A stretch of DNA of 64,000 nt from Burkholderiales bacterium. Its GTDB lineage: Bacteria; Pseudomonadota; Gammaproteobacteria; Burkholderiales; SHXO01. Position 1 is the stretch's first letter. Every line of letters begins with the position of its first letter. The position numbers and the translations under genes are program-made. This document shows, in pieces, positions 45,414-59,538 of this stretch. The stretch lies in the NCBI GenBank assembly GCA_020854105.1, contig JADZGB010000022.1, forward strand, positions 133,805-197,804, read 5' to 3'. Below the pieces are notes generated by a model. The model made no database searches and was not told the DNA's origin. It saw only the letters and a list, made by a program, of their open reading frames with translations.

Positions 45414-46046
45414 TCAGCGCGAGCGCGGCTTGAACGGCCCGCGGCCACGCCAGTACTGGATCAGGAAGTAGCCGGCGACCATCCCCCCGAGATGGGCGAA
45501 ATGGGCGACCCCCTGCTGGGTCCCGGTCACCCCGAGATAGAGCTCTATCCCCCCGTACAGTGTCACGAACAGCCAGGCCGGCATCGGGATCGGCGGGAAG
45601 ATCAGCATGATGATGCGACGTGGATACATCATGCCGAAGGCGAGCAGCAGCCCGAACACACCGCCCGATGCACCCAGCGTCGGATAGGGCGGGCCGGTCT
45701 GCAGCCCGGTGACGAGCAGCTGCGCGAGGGCGGCGCCGACGATGCATGCCAGGTAGTAGATCAGGTAGCGGCGCTCGCCCCACACCCGTTCGATCTCGCC
45801 CCCGAACATGTACAGCGCGAACATGTTGAACAGCAGGTGCGTGAAGCCGCCGTGCAGGAAGCCGTAGGTGAGGATCTGCCAGGGCTGGAAGTTGCCCCAG
45901 CCGCGCACCTCGTACCCGCTGGCCAGCTGCGGCGGCCACAGCGCGAACACCGACACGATCCAGTCTCCCAGCAGCATCTGCGCGAGGAAGACGGTGACAT
46001 TGACGACGATCAGGGTCTGGGTGAGAGGCGGAACAGCGGGGAACAT
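45414..46046 (-). CDS. Rhomboid-family intramembrane serine protease
   Basis: 210 residues with six predicted helices. Catalytic Ser in TLGASGGVFGLLLAFG and catalytic His in VAHFAHLGGMVAGYF; the HGGFTHLLFNMFALYMFG helix carries the oxyanion His/Asn. Rhomboids cleave single-pass membrane proteins inside the bilayer. It converges on the AAA+/release-factor fusion, whose single N-terminal helix could in principle be a substrate; that is speculation. ATG at 46044-46046. Confidence 0.93.
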   Translation of the reverse strand: MFPAVPPLTQTLIVVNVTVFLAQMLLGDWIVSVFALWPPQLASGYEVRGWGNFQPWQILTYGFLHGGFTHLLFNMFALYMFGGEIERVWGERRYLIYYLACIVGAALAQLLVTGLQTGPPYPTLGASGGVFGLLLAFGMMYPRRIIMLIFPPIPMPAWLFVTLYGGIELYLGVTGTQQGVAHFAHLGGMVAGYFLIQYWRGRGPFKPRSR

Positions 46047-46414
46047 GATTCAGTGTGGGCCGCGCCGTCGGGCGCGGTCTGGTTCGGGGAGAGCAAACGC
46101 AACGACCAAACCGACGGACGTTGCACGGCGGACGCCGGCGCCCGATGCAGGTCCATCCGGTTGGTGCTTCATTGCCCGGCTGGTTGCTGATTGCCCGGTT
46201 GATTCATGATTGACCGGTTGGTTCCCGATTGACCGGCTGGTTCTTCATTGCCTGATTGGTTCTCGATTGCGTAGTGTAGTTCCATTGCGACGTGGCGCAC
46301 AGCGCAGGCCTCCTGCAGGCGGAACATCCGGGCAGTACCCGCGCAGGGGCAGCGAGTCGCTAGAATGCGGGTTCCGGTTCCGCCGTTCCGGCGAAACTGC
46401 ATCCCCGGCCCCCC
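46047..46414. other. Rhomboid-uvrA gap with tandem repeats and uvrA promoter region
   Basis: 368 bases without a gene. Positions 46157-46270 are the six-unit 19-bp repeat. A TAGAAT hexamer at 46361-46366, 49 bases before the uvrA ATG, is a likely -10; the -35 is poor. No LexA-type CTGT-N8-ACAG box was seen. Confidence 0.5.
46157..46270. repeat. Six imperfect 19-bp tandem repeats
   Basis: Units start at 46157, 46176, 46195, 46214, 46233 and 46252, each exactly 19 bases. Consensus CCGGYTGGTTCNTGATTGC; the last unit diverges at its start. The unit length is not a multiple of three and the tract is outside genes. Confidence 0.92.
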
Positions 46415-52099
<5,685 letters not shown>

Positions 52100-52234
52100 G
52101 CGGGTCGCACGCAGAGGCGGCCCATGAACGGCCCCAGATCGACGCCACCGGATGAACCCGATGAACCGGATGAGCAGAGCCCGATGAACAGGGTTTGGCG
52201 CACTGGCTCTCAACCCGGCACAATTGCGCATCCC

Positions 52235-53065
52235 ATGGCGAGCGAACACGAAAAGACGCAGCCCGGCATCACGCCACGGCCCACGCAACCTCGCGTTCCC
52301 GAGCGCTATGTCGGCCTGTGGCAACGCCTCATCCTGCAGCAGAACGGCATACCCGCCGACGTCACCTCCAACGTGTTCTGGTTGCAGACGCGCAGCTGGC
52401 ATGCGCACATCCAGGTGCCGGCGCAGCGCCCGGAGTTCGCACAGCATGCGTCGCTGCAGGCATGCGGCCCCGACCGCCTGGCCTGGCTCGCGCATCAGCA
52501 GGGGTTCGCCGGCCTCACCGAGATCGAGGGCGAGATCTGCTCGCGCGAGCGCCGGGCCGAGTTCCGCCCCCCCGACGGAAAGCGCGACATGGCGCGCATG
52601 GTGTTCGTCGATGCCGATACGCTCGTCGAGACCGGCATCGAGTCGCGCTATCTGCAGATCTGGGAGCGTGTCCCCGGTGGTGACGGCTTCAGCGCCGCAC
52701 TGCAGCGCCTGGACCAGGGTGAGCGCCCGGCCGTGCCATCGCAATGGCTGATCTTCGCTGGCGAGTACGCGATGTACGTGCGTGAACGCGCGCGCACCCA
52801 CCTGCCGAGCGCGGATTCGCTCGCTGCGCTCGCGCGCAGCGAAGCAGCCGATGACTCAGCGATGCGTGCGCTGGTCGATTTCGAGGTGAGTTTCGCTCGT
52901 CAGACGCCCGCAGGATGGCGCATTCAACTGTCCACCCTGCCTTTCCGCGAGGGCAGCCTGCTGCTCGCGCAGGAGCGGCTACCCCCGCCACAGGACAATG
53001 GGCTGCGTCTCGCCGGCACACCTCCGACCTGCTGGCAGGTGCTGGAATGGGTCGACGCCGGGTAG
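52235..53065 (+). CDS. Hypothetical protein with apparently conserved body
   Basis: 276 residues from the ATG at 52235 (MASEHEKTQPG); the frame is open to 52124 but that part encodes a repetitive Asp/Glu/Pro stretch (DEPDEPDEQ). No signal peptide or membrane helix. The central region (RYVGLWQRLILQQNGIPADV, VFWLQTRSWHAHIQVPA, YLQIWERVP, WLIFAGEYAMYVRERA) looks like a compact beta-rich domain. Codon use is typical of the genome. I do not recognise the family. It follows the double uvrA by 135 bases. Confidence 0.75.
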   Translation: MASEHEKTQPGITPRPTQPRVPERYVGLWQRLILQQNGIPADVTSNVFWLQTRSWHAHIQVPAQRPEFAQHASLQACGPDRLAWLAHQQGFAGLTEIEGEICSRERRAEFRPPDGKRDMARMVFVDADTLVETGIESRYLQIWERVPGGDGFSAALQRLDQGERPAVPSQWLIFAGEYAMYVRERARTHLPSADSLAALARSEAADDSAMRALVDFEVSFARQTPAGWRIQLSTLPFREGSLLLAQERLPPPQDNGLRLAGTPPTCWQVLEWVDAG

Positions 53066-53183
53066 ATCCAGGGGTTCGATCCGGCAGCCTGATCCGGCGC
53101 TGTGATCCGGGGTCTGGATCCGGAGGCCTGCCCCCGGCCGCTGATATTGCTCTGCGCAGGCCGCGACCGGCCCGCGCGCCCGG

Positions 53184-53351
53184 CTAGAGGCCCGGACCGC
53201 GTCGTCCCATGACGAAGAACACGATTGCCAGGATGATGCCGATGACGAACAGGATCCAGGCGATATTCGCGGCGGTGCCTGCGATGCCGGTGAACCCGAG
53301 CAGTCCGGCAATGATCGCGACGACGAGAAAGACTACTGCCCAGCTAAGCAT
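53184..53351 (-). CDS. DUF1328 small membrane protein
   Basis: 55 residues, two hydrophobic segments: [20 protein letters not shown] and [20 protein letters not shown], ending GRRGPGL. It matches the DUF1328/YtjA pattern, a family often induced by envelope or osmotic stress. ATG at 53349-53351 has AGGAGAG upstream; the frame runs longer upstream but without conservation. It is divergent from the next small gene. Confidence 0.92.
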   Translation of the reverse strand: MLSWAVVFLVVAIIAGLLGFTGIAGTAANIAWILFVIGIILAIVFFVMGRRGPGL

Positions 53352-53531
53352 CGATACTCTCCTCTTGTGCTGTGCGACGATTCGCAGCCGCTCCGCGCCG
53401 CGGAACGCGCTGCCCCGACTGAGCCCTGCACTGCGCCCTGCTGTGGCAGGCGCCGTGCCCGGCGCTGCCGGCGCGGGCACGGGCACTGCTGACTGCGAGG
53501 GCTATCGGAGTCGAGCCTGTCGGAGGCGAAG

Positions 53532-53789
53532 ATGGCGCTGTCGGCATCGCACATCCTGGGCGCGCGCGAAGCGGCCCGCGAGGTGCTCGAGGAAGTCGGT
53601 CTGGACAACTACCTGTTCACGGTGGATCCACGCGAAGCAGGGTGGGAGCTCAAGGTCGAGCACCCGGTGAGCGAAGGCTGGCAGACGGTCACGCTGCCGG
53701 TGGACCGCGATCTGCTGCTCGCCAGCCGCACCGACCGCGGCGCCCGGCGGTTGCTCGCGCAGCACTGGCGCGAGCGCATCCGCCGCTGA
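53532..53789 (+). CDS. Small conserved hypothetical protein
   Basis: 85 residues, soluble, charged: an N-terminal helix (ASHILGAREAAREVLEEVG), then LDNYLFTVDPREAGWELKVEH and DRDLLLASRTDRGARRLLAQHWRERI. The ATG follows GGAGGCGAAG, a good Shine-Dalgarno. I have the impression that similar short proteins occur in other betaproteobacteria; no function is known to me. Divergent from the DUF1328 gene. Confidence 0.75.
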   Translation: MALSASHILGAREAAREVLEEVGLDNYLFTVDPREAGWELKVEHPVSEGWQTVTLPVDRDLLLASRTDRGARRLLAQHWRERIRR

Positions 53790-53860
53790 GGCGGCCTACG
53801 GCTGCGCGGGCCTGGCCGGGGCTGCGGCGGCGGCGCCTGAGGGATCGACGCCTGAGGGAT

Positions 53861-54631
53861 CTATTCTGGCTGCGCGTCGTGCCCGGAGGCGGCCGGCGCG
53901 CGCTCGCCCTCCTCCAGCAGCCGCGGCAGGCCGGCAGTCACCGCCTCCAGGCAGGCGGTCAGACGGCGCATGCCGCGCACACCCGAATACACGCGCGCAG
54001 CGTCCAGCCGCAGGCCGCGGCATAGCTGCGGGCTGCGGGCCAGCGCATTCAGGCTGGCGAAATCGGCGCTGCCCATGAACGCGATCGCCCGATCAAGCCA
54101 GTGCTGCGCGTCGGCCTCGTTGGTATCGAGTCGGGGCGCATGTTCGCGCCGCGCCCCCTGCCACGTACGCCACGCGCTGTTGTGCAGTTCGATCCGCCGA
54201 TTCAGATCCGCCCGCTGCGCCTGCAGAGCCTTGTACCGGCCATCCTGTTCCTGCCCGCGCGCGACCAGTTCCGCGCCCCGGGCGTTGCAGGAGTCGATCG
54301 CGGCGGCGTCGGCCATGTCCCTGGGGCAGCGCTGGCGATGCCGTGCAAAATCGCGCCCCAGCTGTGCCGCGTCGGCATTGTGCCGGTCCATCGCCTGCGC
54401 GAGCCGCGCAGATTCCTCCGCCAGTGCGCGATCGGCGTCGCGCAGGCGCGTGCCCTCCGCGTCCACCATGGCAGTGGTGGGGTCGAGCGCCTTCAGTTCG
54501 TCGAGCAGCAGATGCGCCTCCTCCAGCAGCGCGGCCATGCGCAGCCGGTTGGCCGCTTCGTCGGCGTGCGCCGGCAGCGTGGCGGCGAGGGACAGTGCCA
54601 GCAGCGACAACAGGGATTTCAACAGGGTCAT
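53861..54631 (-). CDS. Secreted helical protein, paralogue 1
   Basis: 256 residues with a signal peptide (about 1-22, ATLPAHA cleavage) and a mostly helical mature part rich in Ala/Arg/Glu. Cysteines in HRQRCPRDM, IDSCNARGAEL and SPQLCRGL are at the same places as in the following gene, and both share the start (D)EAANRLRMAALLEEA with EEAxLxLDE. The ATG at 54629-54631 has AGGA upstream; a GTG one codon earlier also fits. No family recognised. It lies 104 bases downstream of its paralogue. Confidence 0.75.
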   Translation of the reverse strand: MTLLKSLLSLLALSLAATLPAHADEAANRLRMAALLEEAHLLLDELKALDPTTAMVDAEGTRLRDADRALAEESARLAQAMDRHNADAAQLGRDFARHRQRCPRDMADAAAIDSCNARGAELVARGQEQDGRYKALQAQRADLNRRIELHNSAWRTWQGARREHAPRLDTNEADAQHWLDRAIAFMGSADFASLNALARSPQLCRGLRLDAARVYSGVRGMRRLTACLEAVTAGLPRLLEEGERAPAASGHDAQPE

Positions 54632-54735
54632 CACGACGTCCTAGCGGGGTGAACGTGCCGTTTCTATCGGCACTGCGCCGGAATGTTGCAACATCCAGAA
54701 CCGATCGGCCAGCGTCGCGGCCGGGCGCTGCGGTG

Positions 54736-55446
54736 CTACGGTTTGGGCGCCAGGGCCTTGAGGCAGGCCTGGAGGCGGCCAACCACCTGCTCGTGCGGCG
54801 CTGACACCGCCTCGGCGAGGTGGGCGGCGTCGCAGGTCGCAGGATTGCCCGCCTTCTTCGTCAGCGACCTGAATCCTTCCGAGACCAGGAACGGCCTGGC
54901 CCCGGCCACCCAGTGCTCGCAGTCGCCCCGATTCGCCTGTACCCTGGCCTCGTGGTCGCGCTTGATCTGCGCCCACTCCTTGCGCGCGGCATTGTGCTGC
55001 TCGATGCGCTGCTTCAGATCCAGCTGGCGAGCCTGCAGCGCGGGACGCTCCTGTTCCAGCTTCTGGGCGGTGCCCTTCAATCCCACGGCCATGGCGTTGC
55101 AGGACTCGACCAGCTCCTTGTCGTCCGATTCCTTCGGACAGCGCTGCGCATGCTCCTGCACCGCACGCTCGAGCCCCTTGTTGGCCTCGTTGTGCTTGTT
55201 CACCGCCTCGTTGACCGCACTCGATTCCGCCCGCAGCGCCTGTTCGACACTGTCGAGCTGTTCGCCTTCCTTGGCCAGCTTCTCGGAGACCGGCTGCAGC
55301 TGTGCCTGTTCGTCGAGGATCAGGCCCGCTTCCTCCGTGAGCGCCTTCAACTTGAGACGGTCCGCTTCATCGGTGGCTGCTGCGGGGGTGGCAAACCCGC
55401 TCAGGAACGCGGCCGACAGCGCCGCTGCAACGTACGAGCTCTTCAT
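54736..55446 (-). CDS. Secreted helical protein, paralogue 2
   Basis: 236 residues: signal peptide (about 1-24, TPAAA cleavage), then a long coiled-coil stretch (about 30-165; LKALTEEAGLILDEQAQLQP, LKQRIEQHNAARKEWAQIKR). Cysteines are in HAQRCPKES, VESCNAMA, GDCEHW, PATCDAAH and LQACLKAL. Alignment by eye with the next gene shows matching blocks over the full length, so the two arose by tandem duplication. Function unknown; probably periplasmic. ATG at 55444-55446; the 61 codons upstream are not conserved and run over the 24-bp repeats. Confidence 0.78.
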   Translation of the reverse strand: MKSSYVAAALSAAFLSGFATPAAATDEADRLKLKALTEEAGLILDEQAQLQPVSEKLAKEGEQLDSVEQALRAESSAVNEAVNKHNEANKGLERAVQEHAQRCPKESDDKELVESCNAMAVGLKGTAQKLEQERPALQARQLDLKQRIEQHNAARKEWAQIKRDHEARVQANRGDCEHWVAGARPFLVSEGFRSLTKKAGNPATCDAAHLAEAVSAPHEQVVGRLQACLKALAPKP

Positions 55447-55785
55447 TGTCTGTTCTGCTTTTCTCCGCACCCGGCCTGCGCTGCGGAAATCCTGATTGGT
55501 TCTTCGATCCGCCCTCGACCGCTGCGGGGTGCCGGTGCGCCTGGCCTTCCCTGATTCCCGGCGGAACCATGGATCCCGGTCGCCGCGCCAGTCCGGAGGG
55601 ATCACCCGGGACTGTCGGGAAGGGATCACCCGGGACTGTCGGGAAATGGATACGGTCTACCGAGGTACGCATCGTACAAGGTCTCGGGCCTGCCCGCCGT
55701 ACAATCTCGACGGCCCCCCAGCAGCAGCCATGCGCCGCCAGCGATGCGATAATCGCCTTTTCCCGCGGATATCGCCTCCAAGAAA
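55447..55785. other. Gap between paralogue 2 and alcohol dehydrogenase
   Basis: 339 bases, no gene. It contains the 24-bp tandem repeat (55597-55644) and two -10-like hexamers facing the dehydrogenase, TACAAT (55700-55705) and GATAAT (55748-55753), neither with a clear -35. Confidence 0.45.
55597..55644. repeat. Two identical 24-bp tandem units
   Basis: Positions 55597-55620 and 55621-55644 are identical; each starts AGGGATCACCCGGGACTGTC and ends GGGA. Confidence 0.95.
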
Positions 55786-56916
55786 ATGGCCACCATCAGC
55801 TATCTGACCACCATCCAGTTCGATTACGGCATCGTCAAGACGGCAGGGGCCGAGTGCCAGCGCCTGGGCATCGCACGCCCGCTGGTCGTCACCGACACGG
55901 GCATCCGCGCCACCGGGCTGCTCGACCGCCTGCTGGGCAGCCTAGGCGACGGAATCAGCCACGCGGTGTACGACGGGACGCCGCCCAATCCGACCGAAGC
56001 TGCCGTGCTCAACGCACTGGATGCCTATCGCGCGCACAAGGCCGACGGAATCGTAGCGATCGGCGGGGGCTCGTCGCTGGATCTGGGCAAGGCGGTCGCC
56101 CTGCTCGCCACGCATCCTGCACCGCTTGTGCAGTACGCGGCCGTGGAGGGCGGCGCCGCGCGCATCACCGCTGCCGTCGCGCCGCTGATCGCGATCCCGA
56201 CCACGGCCGGCACCGGAAGCGAGGTGGGGCGCGGCTCGGTGATCGTGCTCGGGGACGGGCGCAAGCTCGGCCTGCTGTCTCCGCACCTCCTGCCCAGGGT
56301 GGCATTGTGCGACCCGGAACTCACCCTGGGACTGCCTTCGGGATTGACCGCCGCGACCGGCATGGACGCGATGGCCCACTGCATCGAAACCTTCCTCTCG
56401 CCACTGGTGAATCCGCCGGCGGAGGCGATTGCCCTGGACGGCCTGGCGAAGGCGAGCGCGTGCATCGAGCGCGCCATGCGCGACGGCCAGGATCGCGAGG
56501 CGCGCTGGAACATGATGATGGCCGCCATGGAGGGCGCGATGGCCTTCCAGAAGGGATTGGGCGCCGTGCACGCGCTATCGCACCCGCTCGGCGCGCTGCC
56601 CGGGTTGAAGCTGCACCACGGCACATTGAACGCCGTGCTGTTGCCGGCCGTGCTGCGCTTCAACGCGCCCAGCGTCGGCGACAAGATGCAGCGACTCGCC
56701 GCCACCATGGGCCTGCCGCAGGGAGCGGACGTTGCACAGGCGATCGCCGGACTCAATGCCCGGCTGGGACTGCCTGCGGGCCTGCAAGCCATGGGGGTGT
56801 CCAGGCAGGCGCTGACCGGCATCGCCGAGGCTGCGCCGAAGGACCACTGTCACGGCACGAATCCCCGCAAGGCAAGCGTGGCCGAGTACCTGCAGATCCT
56901 GGAAGCCTCGTACTAG
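55786..56916 (+). CDS. Iron-containing alcohol dehydrogenase
   Basis: 376 residues, group III (Fe-type) dehydrogenase. NAD-binding VAIGGGSSLDLGKAVA and IAIPTTAGTGSEVGRG. Metal ligands Asp and His are in GMDAMAHCIETFLSP, His in AVHALSHPLGALPG and His in KDHCHGTNPRKAS. The family oxidises or reduces short alcohols and aldehydes; substrate not readable. ATG at 55786. Followed after about 45 bases by a REP-like hairpin that could act as its terminator. Confidence 0.93.
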   Translation: MATISYLTTIQFDYGIVKTAGAECQRLGIARPLVVTDTGIRATGLLDRLLGSLGDGISHAVYDGTPPNPTEAAVLNALDAYRAHKADGIVAIGGGSSLDLGKAVALLATHPAPLVQYAAVEGGAARITAAVAPLIAIPTTAGTGSEVGRGSVIVLGDGRKLGLLSPHLLPRVALCDPELTLGLPSGLTAATGMDAMAHCIETFLSPLVNPPAEAIALDGLAKASACIERAMRDGQDREARWNMMMAAMEGAMAFQKGLGAVHALSHPLGALPGLKLHHGTLNAVLLPAVLRFNAPSVGDKMQRLAATMGLPQGADVAQAIAGLNARLGLPAGLQAMGVSRQALTGIAEAAPKDHCHGTNPRKASVAEYLQILEASY

Positions 56917-56954
56917 CCCGGCGCTCGCGCTGTAGAACGGCCCTTTCGTTGTTC

Positions 56955-56985
56955 GCTGGGCCCCGGCTTTCGCCGGGGCGACGAC
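56955..56985. repeat. REP-like palindromic hairpin
   Basis: CCCCGGC-TTTC-GCCGGGG (56961-56978) flanked by TGGG and GACGACG. Very similar short palindromes are scattered in many proteobacterial genomes. Here it lies between the dehydrogenase and the convergent cyclophilin gene. Confidence 0.6.
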
Positions 56986-57010
56986 ACACCAAGGGAGACG
57001 AGCCGATCGC

Positions 57011-57562
57011 CTACTTCACGTCCGCCGCCACCCGCATCTTCACGATGCGGTCGGGATTGGACACCGCGCCGTTGGCCGTGCGGCTGCCCTTCTTGATCAT
57101 GTCGACGAACTCCATCCCCTTGGTGACCTTGCCCCAGACGGTGTACTGGCCGTTGAGGAAGGGCGCGGCTTCGAAGCAGATGAAGAACTGCGAGTCGGCG
57201 CTGTTCGGGCTCGCCGCGCGCGCTGCGCCCACCGTGCCGCGCTCGAACGGCTCGCGCGTGAATTCCGCGGGAATGTTCTGACCGGAACCGCCGGTGCCGT
57301 CGCCCCTGGGGTCGCCGGTCTGCGCCATGAAGCCCTCGATCACGCGATGGAAGGCGAGGCCGTCGTAGAAGCCCTTGCGTGTCAGCTCCTTGACGCGAGC
57401 GACGTGCTTGGGGGCGAGGTCGGGCCGCAGTTCGATCACCACGCGCCCGTCCTTCAGATCGAGGAACAGGGTGTTCTCGGGATCGGATGCGGCGACGCTG
57501 TCGGTGACCATCGGCAATGCCAGCGCAGCGGCGAGCAGGAAGCGAAGCGGTTTCATGTGCAT
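57011..57562 (-). CDS. Periplasmic cyclophilin-type peptidyl-prolyl isomerase
   Basis: 183 residues: signal peptide (about 3-25, VTDSVAA) and a cyclophilin domain with the catalytic Arg in FYDGLAFHRVIEGFMAQTGDP, then GTGGSGQNIPAEF, SQFFICFEAAPFLNGQYTVWG and GKVTKGMEFVDMI. Resembles PpiA-type enzymes that isomerise X-Pro bonds during folding in the periplasm. ATG at 57560-57562, with a second ATG two codons on. Divergent from pdxH. Confidence 0.94.
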   Translation of the reverse strand: MHMKPLRFLLAAALALPMVTDSVAASDPENTLFLDLKDGRVVIELRPDLAPKHVARVKELTRKGFYDGLAFHRVIEGFMAQTGDPRGDGTGGSGQNIPAEFTREPFERGTVGAARAASPNSADSQFFICFEAAPFLNGQYTVWGKVTKGMEFVDMIKKGSRTANGAVSNPDRIVKMRVAADVK

Positions 57563-57689
57563 ACGTGTGCTGTCGTGGAGAAGCCGGGTAGTCTACAGGC
57601 TTACCGGAGCGATACCAGGGGTACCGTCGACTGCGTCCATGCGCTGCAGGTAACATGCGCGGCATGATCCGAACTGGCCCCGTCCGCTC

Positions 57690-58337
57690 ATGAACCGCCC
57701 TCTCAGCATCGCCGACCTGCGCAAGGAGTACGCCCGCGAGCGCCTCGACCAGCGCGACGTCGCCCACGACCCGATGATCCAGTTCTCGCGCTGGTTCCAG
57801 GAAGCGCTCAACGCCGCCCTGCCCGAGCCGAATGCGATGACGCTGGCGACGGCCGACAGCCGCGGCCATCCCTCCGCACGCGTCGTCCTGCTCAAGGGCT
57901 ACGACGAGGGAGGCTTCGTCTTCTACACCAACTACGGGAGCAGGAAGGGGCAGGAACTCGAGATCAATCCCAACGCGGCCCTGCTGTTCTTCTGGCTGGA
58001 ACTGGAGCGCCAGGTGCGCATAGAGGGACGCATCGACAAGGTGTCGCAGGAGGAATCAGACCAGTACTACCAGGTCCGCCCGCTGGGCAGCCGTCACGGC
58101 GCGTGGGCCTCGCCGCAGAGCCGGGTCATTCCCGATCGCGAAGACCTGGAGGCGCGCTTCCAGCAGGCCATCGCGCAGCACGGCGATGCGCCGCAACGGC
58201 CGACGCATTGGGGCGGATACCGCCTGTCGCCGCACGCCCTGGAGTTCTGGCAGGGACGTCCGAGCAGGCTGCACGACCGTGTCGCCTACACACGCGAGGC
58301 GCCGGGGCGCTGGCGCATCGAACGTCTCGCGCCCTGA
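57690..58337 (+). CDS. pdxH: Pyridoxamine 5'-phosphate oxidase
   Basis: FMN enzyme oxidising pyridoxine or pyridoxamine phosphate to PLP, which trpB, metY and the decarboxylase here all need. Motifs: [52 protein letters not shown], and the C-terminal [24 protein letters not shown] before WRIERLAP. 215 residues, ATG at 57690. Confidence 0.98.
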   Translation: MNRPLSIADLRKEYARERLDQRDVAHDPMIQFSRWFQEALNAALPEPNAMTLATADSRGHPSARVVLLKGYDEGGFVFYTNYGSRKGQELEINPNAALLFFWLELERQVRIEGRIDKVSQEESDQYYQVRPLGSRHGAWASPQSRVIPDREDLEARFQQAIAQHGDAPQRPTHWGGYRLSPHALEFWQGRPSRLHDRVAYTREAPGRWRIERLAP

Positions 58338-58358
58338 GAATCGCGCGTCACGCGCGGG

Positions 58359-58628
58359 TCACGGCCGGGCGCCCGGCGCGTGCTTCTCCAGGTAGTGCTT
58401 CAGACACATCTTGAGGGCCAGCACACGCACCAGGTCGCCTGCGTGGCGCGCCTGTTCGATGTCGTCCACGATCATCGCGTGGATGCGCCGCTCGCCCTCC
58501 GGGGTATGGATCAGGTAGTTTCCCAGCTCGATCGCCGCCATGGCGGGGATGTGCTCGTGTTCCGCGATGACGAGAATCTCTTCCTCGGTCAGTTCGGACA
58601 GCTCGATGCAGTCCTGGATGGTGAGCAT
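58359..58628 (-). CDS. Small conserved hypothetical protein
   Basis: 89 residues starting MLTIQDCIELSELTEEEILV, with an all-helical acidic body (AEHEHIPAMAAIELGNYLIH, ALKMCLKHYLEKH). The ATG at 58626-58628 is backed by AGGAGGAG; a longer frame to 58649 has no ribosome site. Similar short proteins seem widespread in betaproteobacteria from memory; no function known. Convergent with pdxH. Confidence 0.82.
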   Translation of the reverse strand: MLTIQDCIELSELTEEEILVIAEHEHIPAMAAIELGNYLIHTPEGERRIHAMIVDDIEQARHAGDLVRVLALKMCLKHYLEKHAPGARP

Positions 58629-58807
58629 CCGTCTCCTCCTGCCGTGCATGTTCCACGTCAGGAGACCGCATCGCGCGTTCCCGCGCCTTGATCCAGCGCA
58701 AGGGAAGAGGCGATCGGGACGCGCGCCCGCGGAAATCGCGCGGTCCGCCGCGACGCGGCGGACCGGCCAGGCAGCTATGCGTTACCGGGACGTGTCAGTG
58801 AAATGTG

Positions 58808-59179
58808 CTACTGGGACTTGTTCTCGACGGTCGCCCCGGACAGGTCGCCGCTCCACACGTAACCCTGGACGCGATCGTCCTGATCGAGCTTGATCTGAAG
58901 CATCTTGAACGTCGTGTTCGCCCCGCTCGGGATCTGGCCCGCACCGTAGTAGTAGGTCCACACATTGAGCCTCGAGCCGTCCGGCATCACCTCGACTCCG
59001 CGCCCATACGGCTGCCCGATCCACTGCGCCACGTCCTTGCCGGTGCTCTCGCCCGGCTGCACGCGCGCGGCGAAACTGTTGTAGTCGAAATTGCTGCCTA
59101 CCTTCATGTTCGATGCGCATCCGGCCACAAACGCGGCGGCGGCAATCGCACCGGCGAGCGAACCAATCCCGTAAGCCAT
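58808..59179 (-). CDS. Outer-membrane lipoprotein, BamE/SmpA-like fold
   Basis: 123 residues. Signal peptide with lipobox FVAGC (lipidated Cys near residue 21), then VGSNFDYNSFAARVQPGEST, GKDVAQWIGQPYGRGVEVMPDG and VWTYYYGAGQ, a layout like BamE/SmpA small lipoproteins (helix pair, then sheet with the G-x-P-Y motif). It is probably not BamE itself. ATG at 59177-59179 follows GGAGGAGATCC. Likely anchored in the outer membrane facing the periplasm. Confidence 0.82.
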   Translation of the reverse strand: MAYGIGSLAGAIAAAAFVAGCASNMKVGSNFDYNSFAARVQPGESTGKDVAQWIGQPYGRGVEVMPDGSRLNVWTYYYGAGQIPSGANTTFKMLQIKLDQDDRVQGYVWSGDLSGATVENKSQ

Positions 59180-59538
59180 GGATCTCCTCCGTGTGGTTGT
59201 CACGACGAACCTCTTCGGAATCCGCGCCGTGCGACGCGCATGCCGACGATTGCGATGCTCAGCCGTGCCCGAACACGACTGTCCTGCTGTGCGTCTGCTT
59301 CATCGGCTCGCCGCTGTCGCGTGCCGGCGACCGGTAGCCGCCGATCAGATAGTCGAACGCGGTGACCGCGTCCTGGCTTGCCGGACGGTTGGCAGTGGCG
59401 CTCGTGCCTTCCCGTTCGTTGCAGCGACCGCGCCGACGCCTGCAAAGCCCCGATTCTAACGCCGCGCGCCGCCGCGCAGCAGGACAGGCGACGCGGCGCA
59501 GTGCGCGTATCATGCCGGCTGCCTCCATCGCGGCCCAT
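59180..59538. other. Lipoprotein-P450 gap
   Basis: 359 bases between divergent genes. It holds a candidate small minus-strand gene (59259-59528) and, on the minus strand, a TTAGAAT hexamer near 59455. No repeat or riboswitch was seen. Confidence 0.4.
59259..59528 (-). CDS. Candidate small hypothetical gene
   Basis: 89-residue frame. The second half (SQDAVTAFDYLIGGYRSPAR, then EPMKQTHSRTVVFGHG) uses G/C at nearly all third codon positions, as real genes here do; the first half is arginine-rich and looks like non-coding sequence. No ribosome binding site supports any start. It may be a real short gene with an upstream start misread, or chance. Confidence 0.3.
   Translation of the reverse strand: MEAAGMIRALRRVACPAARRRAALESGLCRRRRGRCNEREGTSATANRPASQDAVTAFDYLIGGYRSPARDSGEPMKQTHSRTVVFGHG

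Noticed and set aside
46157..46270. CRISPR array
   Set aside because: The 19-bp units follow each other without spacers and vary among themselves; no cas gene is near.
46271..46414. LexA box before the double uvrA
   Set aside because: No CTGT-N8-ACAG-like palindrome was found by eye.
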